A DNA stretch of 7,737 bases from Elusimicrobiota bacterium (GTDB lineage Bacteria; Elusimicrobiota; Elusimicrobia; Elusimicrobiales; UBA9959), in NCBI GenBank assembly GCA_022703115.1, contig JAKLEK010000068.1, forward strand, positions 1 through 7,737. The letters are read 5' to 3'. Made by a program: the position numbers and the translations under genes. A model generated the notes under the pieces. It searched no databases. It saw only the letters and a program-made list of their open reading frames with translations, and was not told the DNA's origin. Positions 1-6,622 of this stretch are shown piece by piece; positions within the stretch are counted from its first letter, which is position 1; every line of letters starts with the position of its first letter.

Positions 1-9
1 GGAGGCCGA

Positions 10-56
10 GGAACGCAGGCGCGCGTACGGTGTACGCGACGCCGGTTCCGCGTTCC
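10..56. repeat. Nested inverted repeat, GC-rich stem-loop
   Basis: CGCGTAC at 22-28 pairs with GTACGCG at 32-38 around a three-base loop. GGCG at 18-21 extends it by pairing with CGCC at 40-43, with one A bulged. Outside this, GGAACGC at 10-16 is perfectly complementary to GCGTTCC at 50-56, and GGAAC can alternatively pair with GTTCC at 45-49. A small further hairpin is possible at 57-73. No T-run follows, so it is not a canonical intrinsic terminator. It could be a structured 3' end of an upstream transcript or a DNA palindrome. The pairing is read directly; the function is unknown. Confidence 0.5.
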
Positions 57-152
57 GGGCCCCTGACAGGCCCCGCGGACCCTGGTTGCGGATGACAATA
101 AAACATGGGCCTGTCGCTGGAGGCAGAGGGCAGCAAAAGAAGAATATTCAGG

Positions 153-194
153 GGCGGATGTGCGGATGCGGGGTGTTATGTCCGCCTTGTTTTT
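153..194 (+). terminator. Terminator- or attenuator-like hairpin before the operon
   Basis: GGCGGAT at 153-159 can pair with GTCCGCC at 180-186 (six Watson-Crick pairs and one G-T). It is followed at once by the T-rich run TTGTTTTT (187-194). A second copy, GCGGAT at 162-167, can pair with the same 3' arm using a 12-base loop, so two mutually exclusive stems exist. It may end an upstream plus-strand transcript, or act as an attenuator if transcription of the operon starts further upstream. The stem is short and the loop of the longer version is 20 bases, so this is only moderately convincing. Confidence 0.35.
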
Positions 195-220
195 GATATA
201 CTTTTCTCAGCGGGTAGATT
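193..220 (+). promoter_or_regulatory. Weak sigma-70-like promoter candidate for the operon
   Basis: TTGATA (193-198) and TAGATT (215-220) are separated by 16 bases and match the consensus boxes at five and four of six positions. Transcription would start near 227 and leave an untranslated leader of about 80 bases before the ferredoxin start codon. The location in an AT-rich patch of an otherwise GC-rich region supports it. The -10 box is poor and the -35 box overlaps the T-run of the preceding hairpin, so this is tentative. Confidence 0.25.
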
Positions 221-307
221 CAGCACCAAGCGACAGCCCGACTCGACCGCAACGGTCCACGCGCAGCCCCGCCGGACTATCGCCCGCCCGCCTGGAGCGG
301 AGGAAAC

Positions 308-511
308 ATGCCAAAGATGGAAGTGATAGTGAACAGGTGCAAAGGATGCTACCTTTGCATACAGGTCTGTCCAAAGAAGTGCATAGAGAGATCCGACAAA
401 TTCTCCTCGACCGGATATTATCCGGCCAAAGACGCCAAGGAAGGCTGCTGCATAGCGTGCCAGAGCTGCGCGCGCATCTGCCCCGACCTGGCCATCAAAG
501 TGTACAAATAG
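308..511 (+). CDS. 2-oxoacid:ferredoxin oxidoreductase delta subunit, 2x[4Fe-4S] ferredoxin
   Basis: This 67-residue protein is a bacterial-type two-cluster ferredoxin. It has a CxxCxxCxxxCP motif at residues 11-22 (C11, C14, C17, C21) and a second at 48-59 (C48, C51, C54, C58). As in this fold generally, three cysteines of each motif plus the distal one of the other should hold each cluster. C25 and C47 are extra cysteines. It is the electron-transfer delta subunit (VorD/KorD type) that passes electrons from the TPP-bound intermediate towards external ferredoxin. The ATG is preceded by GGAGG at 299-303, four bases before the start. It is the first gene of the delta-alpha-beta-gamma operon, with 20 bases to the next gene. 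The high-confidence part is the ferredoxin fold; the subunit role comes from context. Confidence 0.93.
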   Translation: MPKMEVIVNRCKGCYLCIQVCPKKCIERSDKFSSTGYYPAKDAKEGCCIACQSCARICPDLAIKVYK

Positions 512-531
512 ACCTAAAGGAGCCGCTCAAC

Positions 532-1620
532 ATGGCCGAAAAGATACTGATGAAAGGCAACGAGGCCCTCGCCGAAGGGGCGATAAGGGCCGGATGCAGG
601 TTTTTCGCGGGCTACCCCATAACCCCGCAGAACGAAGTGCCGGAATACATGTCCTGGAGGATGGGACAGGCGGGCGGAGCTTTCGTCCAGGCCGAATCCG
701 AAGTTTCGGCCATAAACATGATCTACGGAGCGGCCGCTACCGGCAAGCGCTGCATGACCTCCTCCTCCAGCCCTGGCATAAGCCTGAAGCAGGAGGGACT
801 TTCCTACTGCGCAGGAGCCGACCTGCCGCTGCTGATAGCCAACGTCATGCGGGGCGGCCCTGGCCTCGGCAACATAGCCGGTGCGCAGGGAGACTACTGG
901 CAGTCGACCCGCGGAGGCGGACACGGGGACTACCGCACCTTCGTCATGGCCCCGAACTGCGTCAGCGAGATGGCCAACTTCCCGCATAAATGCTTCGAAG
1001 TGGCCAGCAAATACCGCGTGCCCGCCATGATCCTCGCCGACGGCATCATCGGACAGATGATGGAACCGGTCCAGTTCACCGCCCCGGAGGTCGACCCCTC
1101 GAAACTGCCGGAGCCTTCCTGGGCTCTCGGTATCGGCGAAGGCCGGACCAAGCGCATAGTCAAATCCTACGATCTGCGCGAGGGCTACCTTGAGAAAATG
1201 GTGATGGAACGCGTCGCGCGCTACCGTGAGCTGGAAAAGAACGAGGTTTTATACGAGGAGAAAATGCTCGCCGACGCCGAGATCGCCATAGTCGCCTACG
1301 GGACCTCGGCCAGGGTATCGCTGGCCGCCATTAAGCTGGCCCGCGAAAAAGGGCTCAAGGTCGGCCTCTTCAGGCCGATCACCCTGTGGCCCTTCCCCAA
1401 GCTCCGCCTGGCCGAACTCTCCGGCCGCATCAAGAAGTTCCTCGTGGTGGAAATGAGCCTGGGACAGATGGTGGAGGACGTCCAGCTGTCCATCGGCGGC
1501 CGCGCCGAAGTGAACCTGCACGCCAAACCCGGCGCCGCCGTTATCACCGCCGAGGAAGTATACGATACCCTTGAGCGCATAGTGAAAAAAGGAGCCAAAG
1601 AATATGCAGTTGCTCAATAA
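532..1620 (+). CDS. vorB: 2-oxoacid:ferredoxin oxidoreductase alpha subunit, VorB type
   Basis: The alpha subunit (362 residues) of a ferredoxin-dependent 2-oxoacid oxidoreductase closely resembles the VorB (2-ketoisovalerate oxidoreductase) family. It opens with a KGNEA-x-AEGAIRAGC segment and YPITP (28-32), followed by AESE (54-57), whose glutamate probably activates the TPP aminopyrimidine. The run TSSSSPG lies at 76-82, then RGGPGLGN and GGGHGDYR. The C-terminal third from about residue 245 fits the transketolase C-terminal-like domain. The frame stays open upstream to 160, but I chose ATG 532. It has AAAGGAG (516-522) nine bases before it, gives the family's usual length, and avoids overlap with the ferredoxin gene. 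Reaction: 2-oxoacid + CoA + oxidised ferredoxin to acyl-CoA + CO2 + reduced ferredoxin. Substrate (3-methyl-2-oxobutanoate, 2-oxoglutarate or another) cannot be fixed from sequence alone. Confidence 0.95.
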   Translation: MAEKILMKGNEALAEGAIRAGCRFFAGYPITPQNEVPEYMSWRMGQAGGAFVQAESEVSAINMIYGAAATGKRCMTSSSSPGISLKQEGLSYCAGADLPLLIANVMRGGPGLGNIAGAQGDYWQSTRGGGHGDYRTFVMAPNCVSEMANFPHKCFEVASKYRVPAMILADGIIGQMMEPVQFTAPEVDPSKLPEPSWALGIGEGRTKRIVKSYDLREGYLEKMVMERVARYRELEKNEVLYEEKMLADAEIAIVAYGTSARVSLAAIKLAREKGLKVGLFRPITLWPFPKLRLAELSGRIKKFLVVEMSLGQMVEDVQLSIGGRAEVNLHAKPGAAVITAEEVYDTLERIVKKGAKEYAVAQ

Positions 1621-2365
1621 GAGACCGGAGTCCCTCACTGAACAGACGATGCACTACTGCCCGGGCTGCGGCCACGGCATCATCCACCGCGTAACGGCGG
1701 AGGTCATGGACGAGCTCGGCATACGGTCCCGCTGCATAGGCGTGGCCCCGGTGGGCTGCGCGGTCTTCGCGGACACCTACTTCAACTGCGACATGATCCA
1801 GGGTCCGCACGGACGCGGACCGGCGGAGGCCACGGGGATCAAGCGCTGCAGGCCGGACGCGATAGTCTTCTCGTACCAGGGCGACGGGGACCTGGCTTCG
1901 ATCGGCATGGCCGAGATAGTGCACGCCGCCATACGCTCGGAGAACATAACCGTCATCTTCGTCAACAACGCCATATACGGCATGACCGGAGGGCAGATGG
2001 CGCCCACCACCCTCATAGGGCAGAAGGCCACCACCTGCGTCGGAGGGCGCGCCGCCGAACAGGCCGGATATCCGATACGCATGAGCGAGCTCCTGGCCAC
2101 GATAGACGGAGCCTCCTACCTTGAGAGGACCTCGGTCCATACCGCCCCGGGCGTGCTCAAGACCAAGGCCGCGATCAAGAAGGCCTTCCAGTGCCAGATC
2201 GACCGCAAGGGGTTCTCGATGGTGGAGATCCTGTCAATGTGTCCGACCAACTGGGGCACCAGGCTGGACAATCCGTCCGAGGCGACCAAGTTCATCAACG
2301 ACGACATGATGAAAGTGTTCCCGCTCGGGGTTTACAAGGACGCGCTGAAACAGGAACAGCGGTAA
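1604..2365 (+). CDS. 2-oxoacid:ferredoxin oxidoreductase beta subunit, TPP-binding (KorB/VorA type)
   Basis: This 253-residue subunit binds thiamine pyrophosphate and, in this family, the proximal [4Fe-4S] cluster. The likely cluster ligands are C19 and C22 in CPGCGHG, C52 in APVGC and C213 in CPTNWG. That spacing parallels the four cysteines known in the Sulfolobus 2-oxoacid enzyme. The TPP/Mg motif is GDGD (93-96) followed by NNAIYGMTGGQ (121-131). The start codon lies inside the alpha gene, overlapping it by 17 bases. It is supported by AAAAAAGGAG (1585-1594) nine bases upstream, so translation of the two catalytic subunits is probably coupled. This subunit decarboxylates the 2-oxoacid in the cytoplasm together with alpha and gamma. 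Databases often label close relatives as 2-oxoglutarate oxidoreductase, which adds to the substrate ambiguity. Confidence 0.95.
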   Translation: MQLLNKRPESLTEQTMHYCPGCGHGIIHRVTAEVMDELGIRSRCIGVAPVGCAVFADTYFNCDMIQGPHGRGPAEATGIKRCRPDAIVFSYQGDGDLASIGMAEIVHAAIRSENITVIFVNNAIYGMTGGQMAPTTLIGQKATTCVGGRAAEQAGYPIRMSELLATIDGASYLERTSVHTAPGVLKTKAAIKKAFQCQIDRKGFSMVEILSMCPTNWGTRLDNPSEATKFINDDMMKVFPLGVYKDALKQEQR

Positions 2366-2379
2366 GGAGGGATAAGCAC

Positions 2380-2919
2380 ATGTACCAAGGCATACGCATT
2401 TCAGGTTTCGGCGGCCAGGGCGTCATATCCGCGGGGGTTCTGCTGGCGTATTCGGGAATGCTGGAGAACAAGGAAGCCAGCTTCTTTCCCGCTTACGGCG
2501 CCGAGATGAGGGGCGGCACCGCCAATTGCTCGGTAGTGATATCGTCCGACGAGGTCACCACCCCGATAGTCTCCTCCCCGGATACCGTGATAGTCTTCAA
2601 CGAGCCCTCGCTCGCGAAGTTCGAGCCCATGGTAAAACCCGGCGGCCTGCTCATAATCAACGCTTCGCTGGTCAATTCCAGGCCGGCCCGCAAGGACATA
2701 AAAGTGCTGTGCGTCCCCTGCAACGAGATAGCGGGAGAGCTCGGCAACGCCAAGATCATGAACATGGTCGCCCTCGGGGCCTTCGCCGCCGCCACCGGCG
2801 CGGTATCCATAGAAGCGATAACGAAGGCGCTTCCGAAGGTCTACAAGAAGCTCAAGCCGGAAGTTATCGAGCTCAACGTCAAGGCACTGAAGCGGGGCGC
2901 GCAACTGTCGCTGAACTGA
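2380..2919 (+). CDS. 2-oxoacid:ferredoxin oxidoreductase gamma subunit
   Basis: The gamma subunit (179 residues) has the family's N-terminal GFGGQGV motif (residues 9-15), followed by LLAYSGMLE and the signature YGAEMRGGTANCSV (about 38-51). Both are diagnostic of the POR/KOR gamma domain involved in CoA binding. The frame is open upstream to 2191, but ATG 2380 is the better start. AAGGAGG (2364-2370) overlaps the stop codon of the beta gene and sits nine bases upstream, and the protein then begins at the conserved N-terminus. It is the last gene of the operon, and a strong intrinsic terminator begins 15 bases after its stop. The length is normal for the family and no residue appears to be missing. 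Confidence 0.94.
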   Translation: MYQGIRISGFGGQGVISAGVLLAYSGMLENKEASFFPAYGAEMRGGTANCSVVISSDEVTTPIVSSPDTVIVFNEPSLAKFEPMVKPGGLLIINASLVNSRPARKDIKVLCVPCNEIAGELGNAKIMNMVALGAFAAATGAVSIEAITKALPKVYKKLKPEVIELNVKALKRGAQLSLN

Positions 2920-2934
2920 ACAGACCCGCCCGGG

Positions 2935-2968
2935 AAAGGACCCCGTTGCGGAACGGGGTCTTTTTCTT
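2935..2968 (+). terminator. Intrinsic terminator of the oxidoreductase operon
   Basis: A perfect nine-base-pair stem, GACCCCGTT (2939-2947) with AACGGGGTC (2952-2960), closes a GCGG tetraloop and is followed by TTTTTCTT. The A residues before the stem can pair with the first Ts after it, extending the helix. It lies 15 bases after the gamma-subunit stop codon and separates the operon from the sugar-related genes. Confidence 0.93.
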
Positions 2969-3009
2969 GCCTGGACGGCGCCCGCTGGCGGAACTGAGCG
3001 CTAAAGAGG

Positions 3010-3015
3010 TAGAAT
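3010..3015 (+). promoter_or_regulatory. Candidate -10 box for the sugar-binding/GH31 unit
   Basis: TAGAAT matches the sigma-70 -10 consensus at five of six positions and sits in the short gap between the terminator and the xylF-like gene. Transcription would begin near 3022, about 15 bases before the start codon. There is no good -35 box: the best candidate is CTGGCG at 2985-2990 with a long 19-base spacer. An activator-dependent promoter is possible. The terminator just upstream makes a promoter here necessary, which is the main argument for it. Confidence 0.35.
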
Positions 3016-3036
3016 CACTCTGGGGACCGCTTACTT

Positions 3037-4074
3037 ATGTCCAGAAATTCTCTAATAACGGCCTGCTTTCTTGCCGCCTGCCTGCTCTCCGGCTGCGGAG
3101 GGGACGGGACCAACGGCGCGGCCGGCGCCATAAAGATAGGCCTGTCCATACCCACGCAGCGCGAAGAGCGCTGGGTCAGGGACCTGGAACAGCTGCGCGC
3201 CGAAGCCGGGAAACTGGGGGTCGAGCTGCTCGTAAAGGTCTCGGAGAACGACACGGACCGGCAGACGGCCCAGTGCTCGGAGCTCCTGGACCAGGGCATA
3301 AGCGTCCTGATCCTGGCCCCGCACGAATCGGGCGCTATGTCGGCAGTGGCGGAAAAAGCCGCGAGCAAAGGCGTCAAGGTGATAGCGTACGACCGCCTGA
3401 TCCTTAACGCGCACGTGGACCTCTACATATCCTTCAACAGCCTGAAGATAGGAGAGATGCAGGCCCGCTACCTGGCCAGACTAGCCCCTAAAGGCGGGTA
3501 CGTGGTCCTGGCTGGAGCGCATACCGACCACAACGCTCCGCTCTTCCGCCAGGGCGCGATGAACGTTCTTAAACCCCTGATCGAAAGGGGGGACATACGG
3601 ATAGTCATGGACCGCCCCGTTCCTGACTGGCTCCCCGGAGCGGCGAGGGACCTCGTCGCAGAGGCGCTGGCGTCCAACGGGAGGAACGTCCAGGCCGTGC
3701 TGGCCCCGAACGACGGCACGGCCGGAGGCGCGATACAGGCTCTCGCCCTCTACGGCCTGGCAGGAAAGGTCCCTGTCACCGGACAGGACGCCGACGCCGA
3801 AGCGGCCAGGCGCATAATCGCCGGGACCCAGTCCATGACCGTTTTCAAGGATACCCGCCAGCTCGCCTCCGCCGCTTTCGGCGCGGCCATGAACCTCGCA
3901 TCCGGCGGCAGGGCCCCGTCTAACGCGACGATGCCTAACGGTAAAATGGACGTTCCGTCCCTGCTGCTGGAAACCGTGGCGGTGGACAGGAACAACCTCG
4001 GCAAGGTCCTTATAGACAGCGGCTACCTTTCCAGAAGCGCCGTATACGGCGCCGCTGAAGCGGCCGGCCGCTGA
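3037..4074 (+). CDS. xylF: XylF-like sugar-binding lipoprotein (ABC-type periplasmic binding protein)
   Basis: The 345-residue product resembles the D-xylose-binding protein XylF along its whole length. It starts with a lipoprotein signal: a hydrophobic segment at about 6-17 and lipobox LSGC, with C20 as the predicted acylated residue. Glycine at +2 gives no inner-membrane retention signal by the E. coli rule. XylF landmarks are present in order: REERW near the mature N-terminus, AYDRLI, DLYISF, HTDHNA, a counterpart of the ASNDATAGGAIQAL block (here with APND), GQDAD, QSMTVFKD and DVPS. These include the positions that contact xylose in E. coli XylF, as I recall them. The start is weakly supported by GGGGA (3022-3026), but the signal peptide begins correctly there. 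No xylG or xylH partner is in the window, and the next gene is a secreted GH31 hydrolase. It may feed a permease encoded elsewhere or act as a sensor; xylose as ligand is inferred. Confidence 0.88.
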   Translation: MSRNSLITACFLAACLLSGCGGDGTNGAAGAIKIGLSIPTQREERWVRDLEQLRAEAGKLGVELLVKVSENDTDRQTAQCSELLDQGISVLILAPHESGAMSAVAEKAASKGVKVIAYDRLILNAHVDLYISFNSLKIGEMQARYLARLAPKGGYVVLAGAHTDHNAPLFRQGAMNVLKPLIERGDIRIVMDRPVPDWLPGAARDLVAEALASNGRNVQAVLAPNDGTAGGAIQALALYGLAGKVPVTGQDADAEAARRIIAGTQSMTVFKDTRQLASAAFGAAMNLASGGRAPSNATMPNGKMDVPSLLLETVAVDRNNLGKVLIDSGYLSRSAVYGAAEAAGR

Positions 4075-4119
4075 ATCCCGGGATACGCCCGCCGTCCCCG
4101 CCCCGCAGGGCGAGCGGCG
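4051..4119 (+). promoter_or_regulatory. Structured junction between the binding protein and GH31 genes
   Basis: Several GC-rich pairings overlap here. AGCGGCCGGCCGCT (4059-4072) is a perfect 14-base palindrome reaching the stop codon of the binding-protein gene, and GCCGC/GCGGC (4051-4055/4060-4064) is an alternative stem. Between the genes, CGCCC (4099-4103) pairs with GGGCG (4108-4112), and CGCCG (4090-4094) with CGGCG (4115-4119) around it. There is no T-run, so it should not terminate transcription. An mRNA processing or stabilising element that gives more binding protein than hydrolase is a reasonable inference, not shown. Confidence 0.4.
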
Positions 4120-4129
4120 CAGGAGCATT

Positions 4130-6616
4130 ATGAGAATAAAAGCTGTTCTTCTGACCGCGGCCCTCGCCCTTCTGCCGCCGCCGCGCGCGGCGGCGGACAT
4201 ATTCTCGATGACCCCGGCCGGACCGGTTTCCGGCTACTCCAGGAACGCGGACGGTATAACACTGAACTGTGCCGACGGATCCCAGGCCAGGATATACCTG
4301 CTGGCGCCGGACCTGGCGCGCGTGCGGGCCTCTTTCACTAAACCGCTGCCTCCGGCCGGAAGGTCCTGGGCGCTGGATAAGACCGAGTGGAAAGCCCCGG
4401 ATTGGTCGGTAAAGGAAACTGAAAAAGAGATAATCCTGGCCACGTCCGAGCTGGAGGTGGCGGTCAAACGTTCCCCGTTCCTCATCGAATTCCGGGACCC
4501 GAAGAGCGGCAGGGCGATATGCTCCGACGCCAGGCCGATGTCCTACGGGTCCGGCGGCCGGGCCGGCGCGATCAAAGCTCTCGGCTACGAGGAGCACTTC
4601 TACGGTCTCGGCGAAAAGGCGTCCCGGCTGGACCACAGGCACAGCTCGTTCACTATGTGGAACAGCGACACTTACGGCTATACCGAGGGCCGGGACCCCG
4701 TCTACCAGAGCATACCATTCTACATCGGACTGGAGAAAGGCTCGGCCTACGGCATTTTCCTGGACAACACCGGAAGGACCGGATTCGACCTCGGCCACGG
4801 TTCCAGCGAATACGCGGCGTTCTGGGCGGAGACCGGGGAGCTGGATTACTATTTCTTTTACGGCCCGGACATGAAGAAAGTTCTGGGACGCTACACCGAA
4901 CTTACCGGACGGATGCCTATGCCGCCTCTATGGGCCCTCGGCAACCAGCAATCGCGCTGGGGCTACGCTCCGGACAGGCAGGCGGAATTCATCGCGGACA
5001 AATACCGGGCGGACGACATACCGCTCGACGTCCTGTACCTGGACATAAATTATATGAACGGCTACAGGGTCTTCACCTGGGACCCGGAACGCTTCCCCGA
5101 TCCGGCGCGACTGACGTCCGGCCTGGCCGCGAAGGGAGTGAAGGTAGTGACGATAGTTGACCCGGGCGTTAAATACCAGCCGGCCGCCAAGGAAGCCCCC
5201 GCCAGGGCCAGGCCGGAGCTCGGTCCGCAGGAAGAACATTACTACGTATACGAGCAGGGGGTCAGGAACGGATATTTCCTCCGGAAAAAGGACGGCAGCC
5301 TGGCCACGGGGCGGGTATGGCCGGGCAAGTCCGTGTTCACCGACTACACCCTGCCGGACGCCTCCCGCTGGTGGGGGGACCTGCTGCGCGCCTACACCGA
5401 CAACGGCGTGGCCGGCATCTGGAACGACATGAACGAGCCGGCGGATTTCGACGATCCGGACGGACTTAAGAAAGGGGACGTGGTCTACCACGACGGGGGC
5501 GGGAACACCGGCCACGACAGGAACCGGAACGTCTACGGGCTTCTCATGGCCAAGGCCACTTACGAAGGACTGCAGCGCCTGCGCCCGGGAAAGCGGCCGT
5601 TCGTGCTCACCCGGGCCGCTTACGCCGGCATACAGCGCTACGCCGCCGCCTGGACCGGGGACAACGTGAGCGACTGGGCGGACATGGCGCTCAGCATCCC
5701 GATGCTGGCGAACATGGGCCTTTCCGGGGAGGTCTTCGTAGGCAGCGATCTGGGCGGATTCACCATGGGACGCCCGACCCCGGAACTAATGACCCGGTGG
5801 TACCAGGTCAATTTCCTGACGCCGTTCTTCCGGAACCACAAGGATATGGGGGGATACGACAGCGAGCCATGGCGGCTGCCGGACTATTACAGGGACATCG
5901 TGCGCGGATACGTGAAGCTGCGCTACAGGCTGCTCCCGTTCCTCTATACGGCTTTCGCCCAGGCTCACGAGACCGGACTGCCGGTAATGCGTCCGCTGGT
6001 GCTCAATTACCAGGAAGACCGTAACACGCTGAACATGAACGACCAGTTCATGGCGGGCTCGGACATCCTTGTGGCCCCCGTGCTGGCGGAAGGGCGGACG
6101 CAGCGTAAAGTGTACCTGCCGGCCGGAGAATGGTACGACTTCTGGACCGGAAAACGCTTTAAGGGCGGAACGACGATCGACGCGCAGGCCCCGCTGGAAA
6201 CGGTCCCCCTGTACGTCAGGGCCGGAGCGGTCGTGCCGTTCTGGCCGGAGATGAAGCACACGGGAGAAATACCGGTCCCTCCGGTAACTTTCAAAATATA
6301 CCCGGACGAGAACGGCGCGGCGTCCGGGGTCCTGTACGAGGACGATGGAGAGACCACCGGCTACGCCTCCGGGGTATACCGCCGCACGCGCGTAAAGGTA
6401 ACCGGCGGCGCGGGCGCGATAAGGATCGAGACCGCCTGCGAGGGTTCCTATGCGCCCGCCGGGGCGCTTTGGTCCTTCGAGATAGAGGCGCGCAAGGCTT
6501 CCGCCGCCGAACTGGACGGACGGCCGCTACCGGCAGGCGCATTCAAACGCGAAGGCGGCAGAGCGGCCGTGACCATTGCGGCGGACGGCCGCCCGCACGT
6601 TCTCGTGATAAGATAG
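4130..6616 (+). CDS. Secreted GH31 alpha-glucosidase-type glycoside hydrolase
   Basis: This 828-residue retaining alpha-glycosidase starts with a Sec signal peptide (RIK, hydrophobic 5-15, AAA before D23). Then follow the N-terminal beta-sandwich (about 26-255), the catalytic barrel from about 262, C-terminal beta domains from about 610 and a DUF5110 segment (LYEDDGET). The active site looks intact: D305 (the counterpart of human acid alpha-glucosidase D404), nucleophile D433 in GIWNDMNEPA, R495, acid/base D511 in WTGDN, and H570 in RNHKD. WNDMNE and WTGDN are typical of alpha-glucosidases, not of alpha-xylosidases. The usual LDIDYMDGY appears as LDINYMNGY (N307, N310). An Ala/Pro/Arg-rich stretch at about 351-369 interrupts the segment after VDPGVK. 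AGGAG ends four bases before the ATG. It probably releases glucose or another alpha-linked sugar in the periplasm or outside the cell and shares a transcript with the XylF-like gene 55 bases upstream. The exact substrate is unknown. Confidence 0.94.
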   Translation: MRIKAVLLTAALALLPPPRAAADIFSMTPAGPVSGYSRNADGITLNCADGSQARIYLLAPDLARVRASFTKPLPPAGRSWALDKTEWKAPDWSVKETEKEIILATSELEVAVKRSPFLIEFRDPKSGRAICSDARPMSYGSGGRAGAIKALGYEEHFYGLGEKASRLDHRHSSFTMWNSDTYGYTEGRDPVYQSIPFYIGLEKGSAYGIFLDNTGRTGFDLGHGSSEYAAFWAETGELDYYFFYGPDMKKVLGRYTELTGRMPMPPLWALGNQQSRWGYAPDRQAEFIADKYRADDIPLDVLYLDINYMNGYRVFTWDPERFPDPARLTSGLAAKGVKVVTIVDPGVKYQPAAKEAPARARPELGPQEEHYYVYEQGVRNGYFLRKKDGSLATGRVWPGKSVFTDYTLPDASRWWGDLLRAYTDNGVAGIWNDMNEPADFDDPDGLKKGDVVYHDGGGNTGHDRNRNVYGLLMAKATYEGLQRLRPGKRPFVLTRAAYAGIQRYAAAWTGDNVSDWADMALSIPMLANMGLSGEVFVGSDLGGFTMGRPTPELMTRWYQVNFLTPFFRNHKDMGGYDSEPWRLPDYYRDIVRGYVKLRYRLLPFLYTAFAQAHETGLPVMRPLVLNYQEDRNTLNMNDQFMAGSDILVAPVLAEGRTQRKVYLPAGEWYDFWTGKRFKGGTTIDAQAPLETVPLYVRAGAVVPFWPEMKHTGEIPVPPVTFKIYPDENGAASGVLYEDDGETTGYASGVYRRTRVKVTGGAGAIRIETACEGSYAPAGALWSFEIEARKASAAELDGRPLPAGAFKREGGRAAVTIAADGRPHVLVIR
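4175..4196. repeat. Perfect 22-bp GC palindrome in the GH31 signal-peptide codons
   Basis: The 11-base arm CCGCCGCCGCG (4175-4185) is followed directly by its reverse complement (4186-4196). In RNA it would form a nine-pair stem with a CGCG loop, 45 bases after the start codon. It encodes the PPPRAAA part of the signal peptide, so proline and alanine codon choice alone may explain it. A hairpin this stable so early in a message could slow the ribosome. Confidence 0.6.
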
Positions 6617-6622
6617 ACCTTG

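Larger units (their letters stand above)
1..307. other. Leader region without a supported gene
   Basis: No coding region can be defended here. All three forward frames close inside the region (stops at about 64, 93 and 194). The longest ATG-led frame, starting at 105, lacks a Shine-Dalgarno sequence and runs into the ferredoxin gene. The first 75 bases are very GC-rich and self-complementary, whereas 131-210 is locally AT-rich, as expected of a promoter or terminator zone. The heptamer GCGGATG occurs at 88-94, 154-160 and 162-168. The left end may carry the tail of an upstream gene, but codon bias does not single out a frame. This is best read as an intergenic region upstream of the oxidoreductase operon. 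Confidence 0.6.

Noticed and set aside
3..114. Minus-strand frame starting at 114 and open to the window edge
   Set aside because: It lacks a ribosome-binding site, its composition is unremarkable and it is only about 37 residues long; coding cannot be supported.
105..326. Forward 73-residue frame beginning at ATG 105
   Set aside because: It has no Shine-Dalgarno sequence, an odd composition, and overlaps the well-supported ferredoxin start.
160..531. N-terminal extension of the alpha subunit to the ATG at 160
   Set aside because: The extension runs out of frame through the ferredoxin gene. The family N-terminus and a good ribosome-binding site are at 532.
1544..2140. Long minus-strand open frame opposite the alpha/beta genes (also 514-987, 3481-4200, 4010-4798, 4928-5515)
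   Set aside because: Antisense open frames of this length are common opposite GC-rich genes. Their translations lack recognisable domains and the plus-strand genes are certain.
2191..2379. N-terminal extension of the gamma subunit
   Set aside because: It overlaps the beta gene out of frame. The conserved gamma N-terminus begins at 2380 after a strong ribosome-binding site.
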